64,000 nucleotides of DNA, taken from the NCBI GenBank assembly GCA_031119475.1, contig JAVHXV010000005.1, forward strand, positions 124,001-188,000. Reading direction: 5' to 3'. How positions within the stretch are numbered: position 1 is the stretch's first letter; every line of letters starts with the position of its first letter. This DNA comes from Pedobacter sp. GTDB taxonomy: Bacteria > Bacteroidota > Bacteroidia > Sphingobacteriales > Sphingobacteriaceae. Below the pieces are notes generated by a model. It made no database searches. It was given only the letters and a program-made list of their open reading frames with translations, and was not told the DNA's origin. Shown in pieces: positions 9,871-17,997 of this stretch. The position numbers and the translations under genes are program-made.

Positions 9871-10749
9871 ATGTCCAATATACAGCATATTATAGAAGAA
9901 AGACCAAGTAACATTGGTAATTTCATGGTTGGCCGTTTATTGCCCTTTAGGGAAAAACGAATGGTTGGCCCATTTGCTTTTATAGACCACATGGGGCCAG
10001 CGGCGATGAGCGACCATGAAAACCTTGACATCCCCCCACATCCCCATATTGGGCTTTCTACATTGACATATCTGTTTGAAGGCAGCATTATGCACCGTGA
10101 TAGTTTGGGCACAGCGGTAGAAATTAATCCAGGACAAGTAAATTGGATGACTGCGGGCCGTGGAATTGCCCATTCGGAACGAACGCCGGAACATTTGCGC
10201 CATAGCGACAAAATGCTCCATGGACTGCAGATCTGGGTGGCATTGCCCAAGGATTCTGAACAAATGGAACCAGAATTCTTTCATGCAGAAGCAGCACAAC
10301 TGCCGAGTTGGGAAAACGATGGTGTTGCCTATAAGTTAATTGCTGGCGAAGTGATGCAAAAAAAGTCTCCTATCCCGGTCTACAGCAAGTTGTATCTGCT
10401 AGAGCTTAAAAATACTGCACCTACCAGCGTATCCATTGGCGATCAATTGTTTGGCGAAAGTGCCATCTATATTCTTGAAGGAGCTATTGAGAATGAAGGC
10501 CATACTTTTTCACCCAAGCAACTGTTGGTGGCCAAAGATAACGCATTGTGCCAGTTCACCATGATGCCCAATACGACCATCTACATTTTCGGCGGCAAAC
10601 CATTTCCCGAAGAACGCTTCATCTACTGGAATTTTGTGGCCAGCAACAAAGCATTGATTGAAGCTGCCAAAGAAAAGTGGCGCAGGCAAGAATTTGAAAA
10701 AGTACCGGGGGAAACTGAATTTGTACCGCTACCGTTGGTCCGGATTTAA
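9871..10749 (+). CDS. Pirin family protein
   Basis: A bicupin of the pirin family. The N-terminal cupin carries the metal ligands H57 and H59 (PPHPHIG), H101 and E103 (RGIAHSERTPE), so iron or another divalent metal should bind. Members act as quercetinase-like dioxygenases or redox-responsive cofactors; the actual substrate is not known here. The 292-aa length is typical. The last codons (PLPLVRI and stop) fall inside an inverted repeat that begins the 21-bp array, so the C-terminus appears to have been set by repeat DNA. It is a distant paralogue of the pirin at 50.5 kb. Confidence 0.92.
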   Translation: MSNIQHIIEERPSNIGNFMVGRLLPFREKRMVGPFAFIDHMGPAAMSDHENLDIPPHPHIGLSTLTYLFEGSIMHRDSLGTAVEINPGQVNWMTAGRGIAHSERTPEHLRHSDKMLHGLQIWVALPKDSEQMEPEFFHAEAAQLPSWENDGVAYKLIAGEVMQKKSPIPVYSKLYLLELKNTAPTSVSIGDQLFGESAIYILEGAIENEGHTFSPKQLLVAKDNALCQFTMMPNTTIYIFGGKPFPEERFIYWNFVASNKALIEAAKEKWRRQEFEKVPGETEFVPLPLVRI

Positions 10750-10815
10750 AATCCGGACCAACAGATTTAAAATCCGGACTAACAGATTTGAAATCCAAAA
10801 TAACAGATTAAATCC
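10734..10815 (+). repeat. 21-bp direct repeat array with leading inverted repeat
   Basis: It begins with a 14-bp inverted repeat (GTTGGTCCGGATTT at 10734-10747, complement at 10749-10762). Three 21-base units follow, starting near 10749, 10770 and 10791, each of the form AAATCCGGAC(c/t)AACAG plus ATTT and one base; the third has decayed. The pirin stop codon lies within the inverted repeat. The same unit in the same orientation recurs at 12081-12150. Confidence 0.85.
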
Positions 10816-10830
10816 TACCTAGACATTTAT

Positions 10831-11883
10831 TTAGTCCCAAACAATCGTTGTTCCATTGGCCGTCGGGTGACCGGTACAGACAAGTACCCTTCCTTTTGCC
10901 ACTTCTTCATCAGTTAGTACCTCATTATAATCCATCCTTACCCCACCCCTTACACAAGTCGCCGTGCAGGTACTGCAGACACCTCCACTACAGCTATAAG
11001 GCAGGTCAATCTGATTTGCCAATGCAACTTCCAAAATTCTTTTTGGATAGGGAACAGAAAGCTTATGGATGTTTCCCCTAAAATGTAATGCTACCGAATA
11101 CGTATTTGTATCCTTTATTTTTTCTGTCTGGTCGTCTTCATCTACCTCGTCTTCCGGGAGTACAAATGTCTCACGTTTCACTTGGTCGGCCCTAAAACCA
11201 GCACCAAGCAAGGTAATCTTGCAGACATCCATGTAATCTATGGGGCCACATATATAGCACAGGGCATTCGCCTGATCAAAACGCAGGTTTTCTTTGACCA
11301 GTTGATTGATCAGAAATCCATTCAACCTCGCCCGCAACAAGTTCTTCGAATTGCTGAACAAGTGAATGACTTTTAATTGTTCGGGAAACTGGCCGTGCCA
11401 ATGTGCTATTTCATCCAAAAACAATGTTTCTTCTGGCGAGCGGCTACTGTAAATAAGGACGATATAGGTATGAGCTGAGGTTAAAAGTACGGTCTTAAGG
11501 ATGGAAAAAAGTGGAGTGATCCCCACCCCCGCTGCAAATAGGAATAAAGTCCTATTTACTTCGGGTTTCGGGCGGTAAACAAACTGCCCGTTAGGCGCCA
11601 CGATGGAAATTTCATCGCCAATGCTGATCTGGTGATGAAGGAACCTGGAGATTTCCCCGTTCTCTACCAACTTTACGGCAATAGAGATGGGTTCGTCTGC
11701 CTCGGGCGAGCTACATAAAGAATACGACCGCCGCAGCTCTTTACCATGAACTACAAAAACAAGCGTGAGAAATTGACCAGCCTGATAATTGAGTTTAGCT
11801 TTATCAACTGTTTCAAAACAGATCTTGACGACCTCAGTTGGTTGTTTGGTTACTGCAATGACCCGAAGTTTTCTAAAAGACAT
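10831..11883 (-). CDS. PaaE-like FAD/[2Fe-2S] oxidoreductase
   Basis: A ferredoxin-NADP-reductase-type electron transfer protein with a C-terminal plant-type ferredoxin domain. The FAD-binding motif RRSYS is at residues 51-55 and the NAD(P)-binding motif AAGVGITP at 117-124. The cluster ligands are C298, C303, C306 and C336 (C-x4-C-x2-C-x29-C). This arrangement matches PaaE, the reductase of the phenylacetyl-CoA epoxidase, and related hydroxylase reductases. None of paaA, B, C or D is present in this window, so the partner is unknown and the name is by architecture only. It is transcribed on its own after a terminator at 12021-12057. Confidence 0.88.
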   Translation of the reverse strand: MSFRKLRVIAVTKQPTEVVKICFETVDKAKLNYQAGQFLTLVFVVHGKELRRSYSLCSSPEADEPISIAVKLVENGEISRFLHHQISIGDEISIVAPNGQFVYRPKPEVNRTLFLFAAGVGITPLFSILKTVLLTSAHTYIVLIYSSRSPEETLFLDEIAHWHGQFPEQLKVIHLFSNSKNLLRARLNGFLINQLVKENLRFDQANALCYICGPIDYMDVCKITLLGAGFRADQVKRETFVLPEDEVDEDDQTEKIKDTNTYSVALHFRGNIHKLSVPYPKRILEVALANQIDLPYSCSGGVCSTCTATCVRGGVRMDYNEVLTDEEVAKGRVLVCTGHPTANGTTIVWD

Positions 11884-12020
11884 GGTGCGAAGTAAAGCAT
11901 ATCACGCTTGCCAATCAAAATTCTTTTGAAATAAAAAGTTTTGAAAAGCTAATTGGATAAATTGTACTTTTTTATATTTTAAACTTTGTCAAACTTTAAA
12001 GATTGTCAAAGCGGAAACCC

Positions 12021-12057
12021 TAAAAACAAAAAAACCATGCAGTTGCCAACATGGTTT
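12021..12057 (-). terminator. Intrinsic terminator downstream of the lytic transglycosylase gene
   Basis: A perfect 8-bp stem (AAACCATG at 12032-12039 pairing with CATGGTTT at 12050-12057) with a 10-nt loop. On the minus strand it is followed by a T-rich run TTTTTTGTTTTT. It lies 16 bases after the minus-strand stop at 12073. A T-run also follows on the plus side, so it could work in both directions. Confidence 0.7.
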
Positions 12058-12072
12058 GAAATTTTTTTTGGA

Positions 12073-12894
12073 CTATTCTATTAGTCCGGATTTCAAATCC
12101 GGACCAACTGATTTTAAATCCGGACTAACTGATTTTAACTCTGGCCGAACGTACGCAATCATTGCTTTCTGGTCCTTATAGCCATTGCGAATAGGGTTTT
12201 CCATAATTTCTTTCATCGAAATGAGCTTATAAACATATCCCCCTGTTTCCCGGTTCAATTTCATCTTGAAATAATTAGCCTGATTTTGTCTGTTGATCTG
12301 CCTTTTCATGTGTACATCGCCAACATTATAGGCTGCCGCGACCAATGTCCAGCTACCGAAAATATGGTGCAGCTCCTTGATGTACTTGCAGGCCGCAATC
12401 GTAGACTTTCTTAAATTCTTACGCTCGTCTACACTACCTTTTACTTTCAGCCCATAATGCCTTGCCGTACTGGGCATAAATTGCCAGAAACCTGCTGCGC
12501 CTTTGGGAGAAGTTCCACCTTGAAGCCCTGATTCGACCAATGGAATGTATTTAAAATCGTTCGGGATACCATAAGCTGCCAATATCGGTTCGATAATCGG
12601 AAACCATTCGGTCGCTTTGCGGTGTAAACGATTGGTCTGCAGGTTACGATAAGCATAGGAAGCTAAAATCTTCTTCATCTTACGCTCGATCTTCACATCT
12701 CCGGCAGGAAATGTTTCATCTGCAAATTCCAGTTGAGCTAGTGTAAACGCTGGCTCTATCGGTGCTTTAACTATAGTGGTGAGATTGTTGTTCTTTAGAT
12801 TTGTCTTGACTGTTGGTAGTGTGTAAGCAAACACTTTTGCCATGATCAGTAAGGTTAAAATTACCGTACATGGAATGAGGTGTTTCTTTAGCAT
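12073..12894 (-). CDS. Membrane-anchored lytic transglycosylase (SLT/MltD-like)
   Basis: It cleaves peptidoglycan glycan strands to 1,6-anhydromuropeptides. The start is the ATG at 12894, preceded by AAGGAGGAAG, an unusually good ribosome binding site for this genome. A signal anchor follows (residues 5-24). The SLT domain (about 100-205) has catalytic E121 in PLVESGL, then GFWQFMPSTA (136-144) and AAAYNVG (187-192). No LysM domain is present. Residues from about 252 to the end read ELKSVSPDLKSVGPDLKSG, a 7-residue periodicity. It is the translation of the 21-bp repeat array at 12081-12150, so the C-terminal tail is repeat-derived. Confidence 0.9.
   Translation of the reverse strand: MLKKHLIPCTVILTLLIMAKVFAYTLPTVKTNLKNNNLTTIVKAPIEPAFTLAQLEFADETFPAGDVKIERKMKKILASYAYRNLQTNRLHRKATEWFPIIEPILAAYGIPNDFKYIPLVESGLQGGTSPKGAAGFWQFMPSTARHYGLKVKGSVDERKNLRKSTIAACKYIKELHHIFGSWTLVAAAYNVGDVHMKRQINRQNQANYFKMKLNRETGGYVYKLISMKEIMENPIRNGYKDQKAMIAYVRPELKSVSPDLKSVGPDLKSGLIE
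12081..12150 (+). repeat. 21-bp direct repeat array inside the 3' end of the transglycosylase gene
   Basis: Two clear 21-base units (AAATCCGGAC(c/t)AACTG plus ATTTT) from about 12095 and 12116, and a third diverged one, follow an inverted repeat centred near 12094. Unit, period and orientation match the array at 10734-10815. Here the array is coding on the minus strand and ends at the TAG stop. Confidence 0.85.
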
Positions 12895-13071
12895 CTTCCT
12901 CCTTCTTTTGGTGAACAAATATAATTGGTTCTGCAAAGATACAATATATTTAGTTAATTATCAAATAGTTACATATTTTTCAATCAAAATCAGGCTTTAA
13001 ACGTTTTAAACGCAGGTTTATCAAACATCAATTTTGCCCGAAATTTAGAAAATAGATTAAGCGATTTTTAG

Positions 13072-13079
13072 TATCTTTG
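13072..13079 (+). promoter_or_regulatory. Probable promoter -7 element of the pseudouridine synthase gene
   Basis: TATCTTTG is a perfect TAnnTTTG match. It lies 52 nt before the ATG at 13132, in the 237-base gap between divergent genes. No good -33 TTTG is seen at the normal spacing. Confidence 0.5.
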
Positions 13080-13131
13080 CACCCGCATATTTTGCACATA
13101 TCCTCAGATCTGATCTGAAAAATTAATCACT

Positions 13132-14406
13132 ATGAAAGACAATAAAAGGAACAGTCGCGATGACAAGTCCAAATCGGGCGGAAGAAGAGCTTCAGGTACA
13201 GATAAACCCAAAAGTACCTATGGCAGCAGATCGGTAAAAGGAGATTTTGACCCCAAAAAACCTAGCTCCCAAAAAGACTTCAAGCCTAAGTCTACAAGAG
13301 AAGGCAGCTCAAAATCTAGTGCCGGCCAGGATTTCAAGCCCAGAACATCAAGAGATAGCGGCACTGCCAGAACTACAGGAAGAGACGACAAAGGGCATAA
13401 ATCTTGGGAAAAAAGAGAATCAGCTGCTCCCGGCTATAAAACCAGGGCTTTTAAAGAAGGAAGCTCACGTACTGAACAGCCTGAAAATAAAAGAAATTAC
13501 ATCAAAAAAGATAATTACGCAATCGGCGGCGATAAATCTAAATTTAGCGACAAAAAAAGGGATGCCGCCAGGAGTACCGATAGCCGTCCATACAGGAAAC
13601 GTGAGGATGGAAAATACAAGCGCGAAGACCGTGGAGAACGCGTAGCACCTACCACAAGGGCCAGAAAAAGTCCTGAGCCAAAGGATGATGGACTCATCCG
13701 ACTGAACCGTTACATTGCCAATTCGGGAATCTGTTCCCGCAGAAAGGCCGATGAACTGATTGAAGCCGGAGTGATCAGTGTAAATGGTGAAGTCGTTTCA
13801 GAATTGGGACATAAGGTAGATCCGTATAAAGATGAAGTCCGTTACAACGGCGAATTGTTAAAGCGGGAAAAAAAGGTATATGTGATCTTAAACAAGCCAA
13901 AAGACTACATTACGACCACGGAAGATCCGCAGGAGCGCAGAACTGTGATGCACCTAGTAGAGAAAGCCAGTCGGGAACGCATCTATCCCGTTGGCCGCTT
14001 GGACAGAAATACAACAGGTTTATTGTTAATGACCAATGACGGTGAGTTGGCCGACAAGCTTTCTCACCCCAAAAACGGCATTACCAAAATCTATCATGTT
14101 GAACTGAACAAAAACCTGAGCCAGGGCGATTTCAATAAAATCCAATTTGGATTGGAACTGGAAGATGGCCTGATCAAGCCAGACAACATTTCTTACGTAG
14201 CGGGAGCGAGCAAAAAAGAGATCGGCATCCAGATCCATAGTGGAAAGAACAGGATTGTCCGCAGGATTTTTGAGCATTTGGGCTATGATGTGGTTAAGCT
14301 GGATCGTGTGGTCTATGGAAACCTGACCAAGAAAGACCTTCCGCGTGGCAAATGGCGTTTTCTGGAAGAACATGAACTGATACAGATCAAACACCTGATC
14401 AAATAA
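13132..14406 (+). CDS. 23S rRNA pseudouridine synthase (RluB/RsuA family) with long basic N-terminal tail
   Basis: It isomerises uridine in rRNA. Residues 1-187 are low-complexity and extremely rich in Lys, Arg, Ser, Asp and Gly, predicted disordered. An S4 RNA-binding domain (about 188-235, LNRYIANSGICSRRKADELI) and the RsuA-type catalytic domain follow, with catalytic D291 in GRLDRNTTG and later KNRIVRRIFEHLGY. The 424-aa size is much longer than the roughly 290 aa of E. coli RluB because of the tail. Such tails are common in Bacteroidota members of this family as I recall. Whether it acts as RluB, RluE or RluF cannot be told from sequence alone. Confidence 0.93.
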   Translation: MKDNKRNSRDDKSKSGGRRASGTDKPKSTYGSRSVKGDFDPKKPSSQKDFKPKSTREGSSKSSAGQDFKPRTSRDSGTARTTGRDDKGHKSWEKRESAAPGYKTRAFKEGSSRTEQPENKRNYIKKDNYAIGGDKSKFSDKKRDAARSTDSRPYRKREDGKYKREDRGERVAPTTRARKSPEPKDDGLIRLNRYIANSGICSRRKADELIEAGVISVNGEVVSELGHKVDPYKDEVRYNGELLKREKKVYVILNKPKDYITTTEDPQERRTVMHLVEKASRERIYPVGRLDRNTTGLLLMTNDGELADKLSHPKNGITKIYHVELNKNLSQGDFNKIQFGLELEDGLIKPDNISYVAGASKKEIGIQIHSGKNRIVRRIFEHLGYDVVKLDRVVYGNLTKKDLPRGKWRFLEEHELIQIKHLIK

Positions 14407-14483
14407 TTGATTATTCGTAAAGTTGGCGCGTTCATCACCAGTGCTTATACAAAAAATCCTACTTTGCAGTAAATTAATTCTCC

Positions 14484-15581
14484 ATGAAAAAACTTTTTTT
14501 CATCCTTGTGGTTTGCCTCATTACAATGGAAACCAGGGCACAACATCATCAGCTTTTTATTGGAACCTATACCAATAAAGGCAACAGTGAAGGCATTTAC
14601 GTTTATGATTTCAACCATCAGACGGCGGCAACTGAGTTGAGAGAAGTTATTCCAGCCACCAATCCAAGCTATCTTGCGCTGTACGATAAAAATTGGCTAT
14701 ACCATGTAAATGAAGATGGAGAATTTAGCGCAGTTACTGCTCTGAAAATCAACCAGAAAAATAAGGAGGCGGCCAAGCTTTCTTTCCTGAACAGTAAGGG
14801 GAAAGATCCTTGTTACCTCATTGCTGACCAAAAATTTGTTCTGGTAGCCAATTATAGCGGAGGCAGTATCGCAGTTTTTGAGCGTTCTGAAAAGGATGGC
14901 AGCCTGAACAACTTTACACAGTTGATTAAGCATACTGGCAAAGGCGTTGATCCTAAAAGGCAGAGCAGTGCACACGTCCATCAGGTACTTTTCTCACCTG
15001 ATCGAAAATACATCATCAGCACCGATTTGGGCGAAGACCAGGTTTACCTCTACAATTACAATCCGGATGGTGGAAATGAGATCCTTACCTTAAAAAAGAC
15101 CATCAAAACCAATGCTGGGACCGGACCAAGGCACATCGCTTTTTCACCAGATGGAAATTTTGCCTATCTCGTCCATGAATTTAACGGGAGCATTACTGCA
15201 TATCATTACCATGATGGGGATTTGGATCCTTTGCAGGAAGTAGCTACGGCAGCCAATGATTTTAAAGGAAAGATTGATGGTGCCGATATCCACGTTTCGG
15301 CAGATGGGAAGTTTTTATATGAAACCAACCGTGGCGATGCCAATACGATTTCGGTATTTGCCATTTCGAAAGAAGGTCTGCTAAGTCACGTGGAAACCCT
15401 CAGTACATTGGGCAAAGGACCTAGGAACTTCACCATCGATCCAAGTGGCAATTATATTTTGGTCGCCCATCAATATGGCAATGTGGTGATATTTAACCGT
15501 GATCAGGCGACCGGGAAGTTAAAAGATAGCGGTAAAAGGATCGATGTTGGCTCACCTGTATGTTTGGTCTTTAATAAATAA
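14484..15581 (+). CDS. Exported lactonase-family seven-bladed beta-propeller
   Basis: It belongs to the Pgl-like (6-phosphogluconolactonase, YbhE type) propeller family. The signal peptide MKKLFFILVVCLITMETRA followed by Q indicates export, which is odd for a cytosolic pentose-phosphate step. The true substrate may therefore be another lactone, or the protein may be non-enzymatic. Blade motifs are visible: LFIGTYTNKGNSEGIYVY, FSPDRKYIISTDLGEDQVYLY, GTGPRHIAFSPDGNFAYLV and GPRNFTIDPSGNYILVAHQ. The length of 365 aa is normal. The next gene starts 28 bases after its stop. Confidence 0.87.
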   Translation: MKKLFFILVVCLITMETRAQHHQLFIGTYTNKGNSEGIYVYDFNHQTAATELREVIPATNPSYLALYDKNWLYHVNEDGEFSAVTALKINQKNKEAAKLSFLNSKGKDPCYLIADQKFVLVANYSGGSIAVFERSEKDGSLNNFTQLIKHTGKGVDPKRQSSAHVHQVLFSPDRKYIISTDLGEDQVYLYNYNPDGGNEILTLKKTIKTNAGTGPRHIAFSPDGNFAYLVHEFNGSITAYHYHDGDLDPLQEVATAANDFKGKIDGADIHVSADGKFLYETNRGDANTISVFAISKEGLLSHVETLSTLGKGPRNFTIDPSGNYILVAHQYGNVVIFNRDQATGKLKDSGKRIDVGSPVCLVFNK

Positions 15582-15609
15582 TGACTACTTTTATTACAGG
15601 AAATCGCTC

Positions 15610-16137
15610 ATGAAAAGAATATCATATCTCATCTTATTTATTGGTATTGCATTAACCTCCTGTCAAAAGGAAATTGAGTTTGTACCGGGTTCTGGCCCAG
15701 GAAGTACGACCCAACCTCCCAAACCAGTGGAGAATGCGGCAAATCCGGCATTGGCCGGAACTACTTGGCGGTTAACTGCTTCAACTTCTGTTATTGAAGA
15801 TAACGCAACCACATTTACCGTCGACCTATTTGCCCTAATGCCATCCTGTGCGCTGGATAATACCATTACTTACAATCCTGATTTTACCTGCACGAGCAAT
15901 GAAGGGCCAACCAAATGTGATCCATCCACCCCGCAAACAGAAACTGGTGGCAAATGGACGCTATCTCCAGATAAAAAAACTATTGTTGTTGAAGGGCCAG
16001 CAAATAGTGCATCGGGGATAAGTTCGCTAACAGCAGAAGTACTTCAGCTTGATAATGATATTTATAAAGTTAGGTATGTTACCTACGTCAATGGCCCCAA
16101 GGCTACTACTACTACAACCTATGCAAGGGTTAGGTAG
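15610..16137 (+). CDS. Small lipoprotein, lipocalin-like fold possible
   Basis: The start is the ATG at 15610, not the longer in-frame ATG inside the preceding gene, because it gives a clean lipoprotein signal ending in LTSC (Cys about residue 18). A Pro- and Gly-rich linker follows, then a domain of about 120 aa with the motifs LAGTTWRLTA, TITYNPDFTCTSNEGPTKCD and GGKWTLSPDKKTIVVEG. These resemble the lipocalin-like proteins common in Bacteroidota. Two pairs of Cys may form disulfides. The function is unknown. The ending TTTTTYARVR and the TAG stop run into a repeat tract. Confidence 0.7.
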   Translation: MKRISYLILFIGIALTSCQKEIEFVPGSGPGSTTQPPKPVENAANPALAGTTWRLTASTSVIEDNATTFTVDLFALMPSCALDNTITYNPDFTCTSNEGPTKCDPSTPQTETGGKWTLSPDKKTIVVEGPANSASGISSLTAEVLQLDNDIYKVRYVTYVNGPKATTTTTYARVR

Positions 16138-16190
16138 TTGGTAGTTATTAGTTAGTAGTTCTCAGTTGGCAGTTTTCAGTTCTCAGTTGG
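16133..16190. repeat. Degenerate AACTG-type repeat tract
   Basis: Between the convergent lipoprotein and bshA genes, starting at the TAG stop, the plus strand reads a series of TAGTTggTAGTTat and CTCAGTTggCAGTTtt words. On the minus strand the repeated word is AACTG with 2-3 variable bases between copies. A further pair of GACAATT words overlaps the bshA stop near 16242-16261. Confidence 0.7.
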
Positions 16191-16246
16191 GGTTTGTTGA
16201 AGGCAGCCTATCTAATCAACTACTCATCAACTCAACAGCTGGACAA

Positions 16247-17386
16247 TTAATTATTGACAATTGAATGCGATAGGACTTCGTTATAGAATTCTACATACAT
16301 CGGCAATATTTTCTTCAGGTCGAAATCCTGGGCCCTTTTGAGTGCATTTTCCTTGAAATATTTCATCGTCTCTTCATTAGAGAGAATCGTGATCGCCTTT
16401 TTGGCCATGTCGTCAATATCTCCAACATCGCACATGTAGCCACAAAAATCGTCTATGTTCAATTCTGGCAGTCCTCCGGCGTTCGAAGTAATAACTGGGA
16501 CCTTGCAGGCCATGGCCTCTAGTGCGGCGAGACCAAAGCTTTCAGACTCTGAAGGCATGATAAAAAGATCGGAAACAGATAAGATTTCTTCTACGGCATC
16601 TTGTTTGCCCAGAAAGCGAACGTGTTCACAAAGGTCAAGTTCGCGGCACAACTGCTCATTTGCGGTTCTTTCAGGCCCATCGCCCACCATTAAAAGCTTG
16701 GCCGGTATTTTTTGCACTACTTTTTGGAACATTTTGATCACATCTTCCGTGCGCTTTACCTTCCTGAAATTTGAGGTATGGATTAGGATCCGTTCATTAT
16801 TAGGGGCTATTGCTTTTTTGAAATGATCTTTTGGCTGTAGGCTAAAGCGGTTAAAATCTATGAAATTTGGAATGACCTTGATGTCTTTCTGAATGTCGAA
16901 ATGCTTAAAGGTATCGTCTTTTAGGTCTTGGGAAACCGTAGTTACGCCATCGCTCTGATTAATGGAAAAGGTTACGACCGGCTTATAGGTGGCATCTTTT
17001 CCCACTAGGGTAATATCTGTTCCGTGCAAGGTGGTTACGAAAGGAATATTGATCCCATACGTTGCCAAGATCTGCTTGGCCATAAATGCAGCCGAGGCAT
17101 GGGGAATCGCATAGTGCACGTGGAGGAGGTCCAACTGTTCAAAACGGACCACATCGACCAGTTTGCTCGCCAATGCCGATTCGTAAGGGGCATAATCAAA
17201 CAATGGGTAATCCCTTACCGATACTTCATGATAAAAAAGGTTGGCAGAGAAGAAATCTAACCTGGCAGGCTGGCTATACGTAATAAAATGAACCTTGTGG
17301 CCTTCACTGGCCAATGCCTTTCCCAATTCTGTTGCCACAACACCACTCCCCCCAAAGGTCGGATAACAAACAATTCCTATTTTCAT
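16247..17386 (-). CDS. bshA: N-acetyl-alpha-D-glucosaminyl L-malate synthase
   Basis: The first enzyme of bacillithiol synthesis, a GT4 glycosyltransferase joining UDP-GlcNAc and L-malate. The 379-aa product begins MKIGIVCYPTFGGSGVVATE, the hallmark N-terminus of BshA. It contains LHVHYAIPHASAAFMAKQIL, TTLHGTDITLVG and the C-terminal donor-site motif PSESESFGLAALEAMA. In Bacteroidota bacillithiol or a related thiol is the expected low-molecular-weight thiol; bshB and bshC are not in this window. The last residues IVNN and the stop fall in a short GACAATT duplication. Confidence 0.95.
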   Translation of the reverse strand: MKIGIVCYPTFGGSGVVATELGKALASEGHKVHFITYSQPARLDFFSANLFYHEVSVRDYPLFDYAPYESALASKLVDVVRFEQLDLLHVHYAIPHASAAFMAKQILATYGINIPFVTTLHGTDITLVGKDATYKPVVTFSINQSDGVTTVSQDLKDDTFKHFDIQKDIKVIPNFIDFNRFSLQPKDHFKKAIAPNNERILIHTSNFRKVKRTEDVIKMFQKVVQKIPAKLLMVGDGPERTANEQLCRELDLCEHVRFLGKQDAVEEILSVSDLFIMPSESESFGLAALEAMACKVPVITSNAGGLPELNIDDFCGYMCDVGDIDDMAKKAITILSNEETMKYFKENALKRAQDFDLKKILPMYVEFYNEVLSHSIVNN

Positions 17387-17501
17387 GTAAGCGTTTTTTA
17401 GCCGATCGATAAATCTGATCGACGCAGCAAATTAACCGATATCTTATGTATTTTGTGTTATCCAACGGTAATAATTTGATAGCGATAGGAGATTAGGCCT
17501 A

Positions 17502-17987
17502 CTATCCCAAGCTCATTTCCTGCTTAATGACCAGGTACATTTCATTCGGACGCTGTGTTCCTATAAAATATTCTAGTCCATCGCGGTCTGTGAGCACAAT
17601 GGCATCCTTACCTGATGAATAGAACCTGATGCTGCCGTTTCTGTGCAGGTTATATACCGGATTATTGAAGATGTAATTGCTGTAGGTAGCTTTACGTACA
17701 TTGACAATGCTGTTCAGGTCGATCTTTACCTTTTTTGCAGTCCACAAACCATCGATCACCACACTTTTATTTTCGATCTTAATGCTGTATTGGATCAGGA
17801 AAAGCATAATGATGGACACCCCGATGATGCCAAATCCGACGACCAGAAAAAGATCTACCGTGTTGTCCCGATCGCGTTCATATACGTAGGCGGCAAAACA
17901 GAATGCAGACATAATCAAACGGATCGCAATACGGATATAATCGCGTCCGATATACTGCTTTTCGATATAACTATGCTTTTGCTCCAT
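17502..17987 (-). CDS. Small membrane protein with PH-like C-terminal domain
   Basis: 161 aa. Two membrane helices (about residues 22-36 and 46-67) are followed by a soluble region of about 90 aa: SIKIENKSVVIDGLW, KVKIDLNSIVNVRKA, then SGKDAIVLTDRDGLEYFIG. The order of short beta strands and the ending in a dipeptide-rich helix resemble bacterial PH (YdbS/DUF304-like) domains, which is only a fold-level guess. It starts 10 bases after the tilS stop, so the two genes are probably cotranscribed. No function can be assigned. Confidence 0.7.
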   Translation of the reverse strand: MEQKHSYIEKQYIGRDYIRIAIRLIMSAFCFAAYVYERDRDNTVDLFLVVGFGIIGVSIIMLFLIQYSIKIENKSVVIDGLWTAKKVKIDLNSIVNVRKATYSNYIFNNPVYNLHRNGSIRFYSSGKDAIVLTDRDGLEYFIGTQRPNEMYLVIKQEMSLG

Positions 17988-17997
17988 CGCTAGCTGA

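Noticed and set aside
14484..15581. Cytosolic 6-phosphogluconolactonase of the pentose phosphate pathway
   Set aside because: A clear signal peptide makes a cytosolic role doubtful, so only the propeller family is called.
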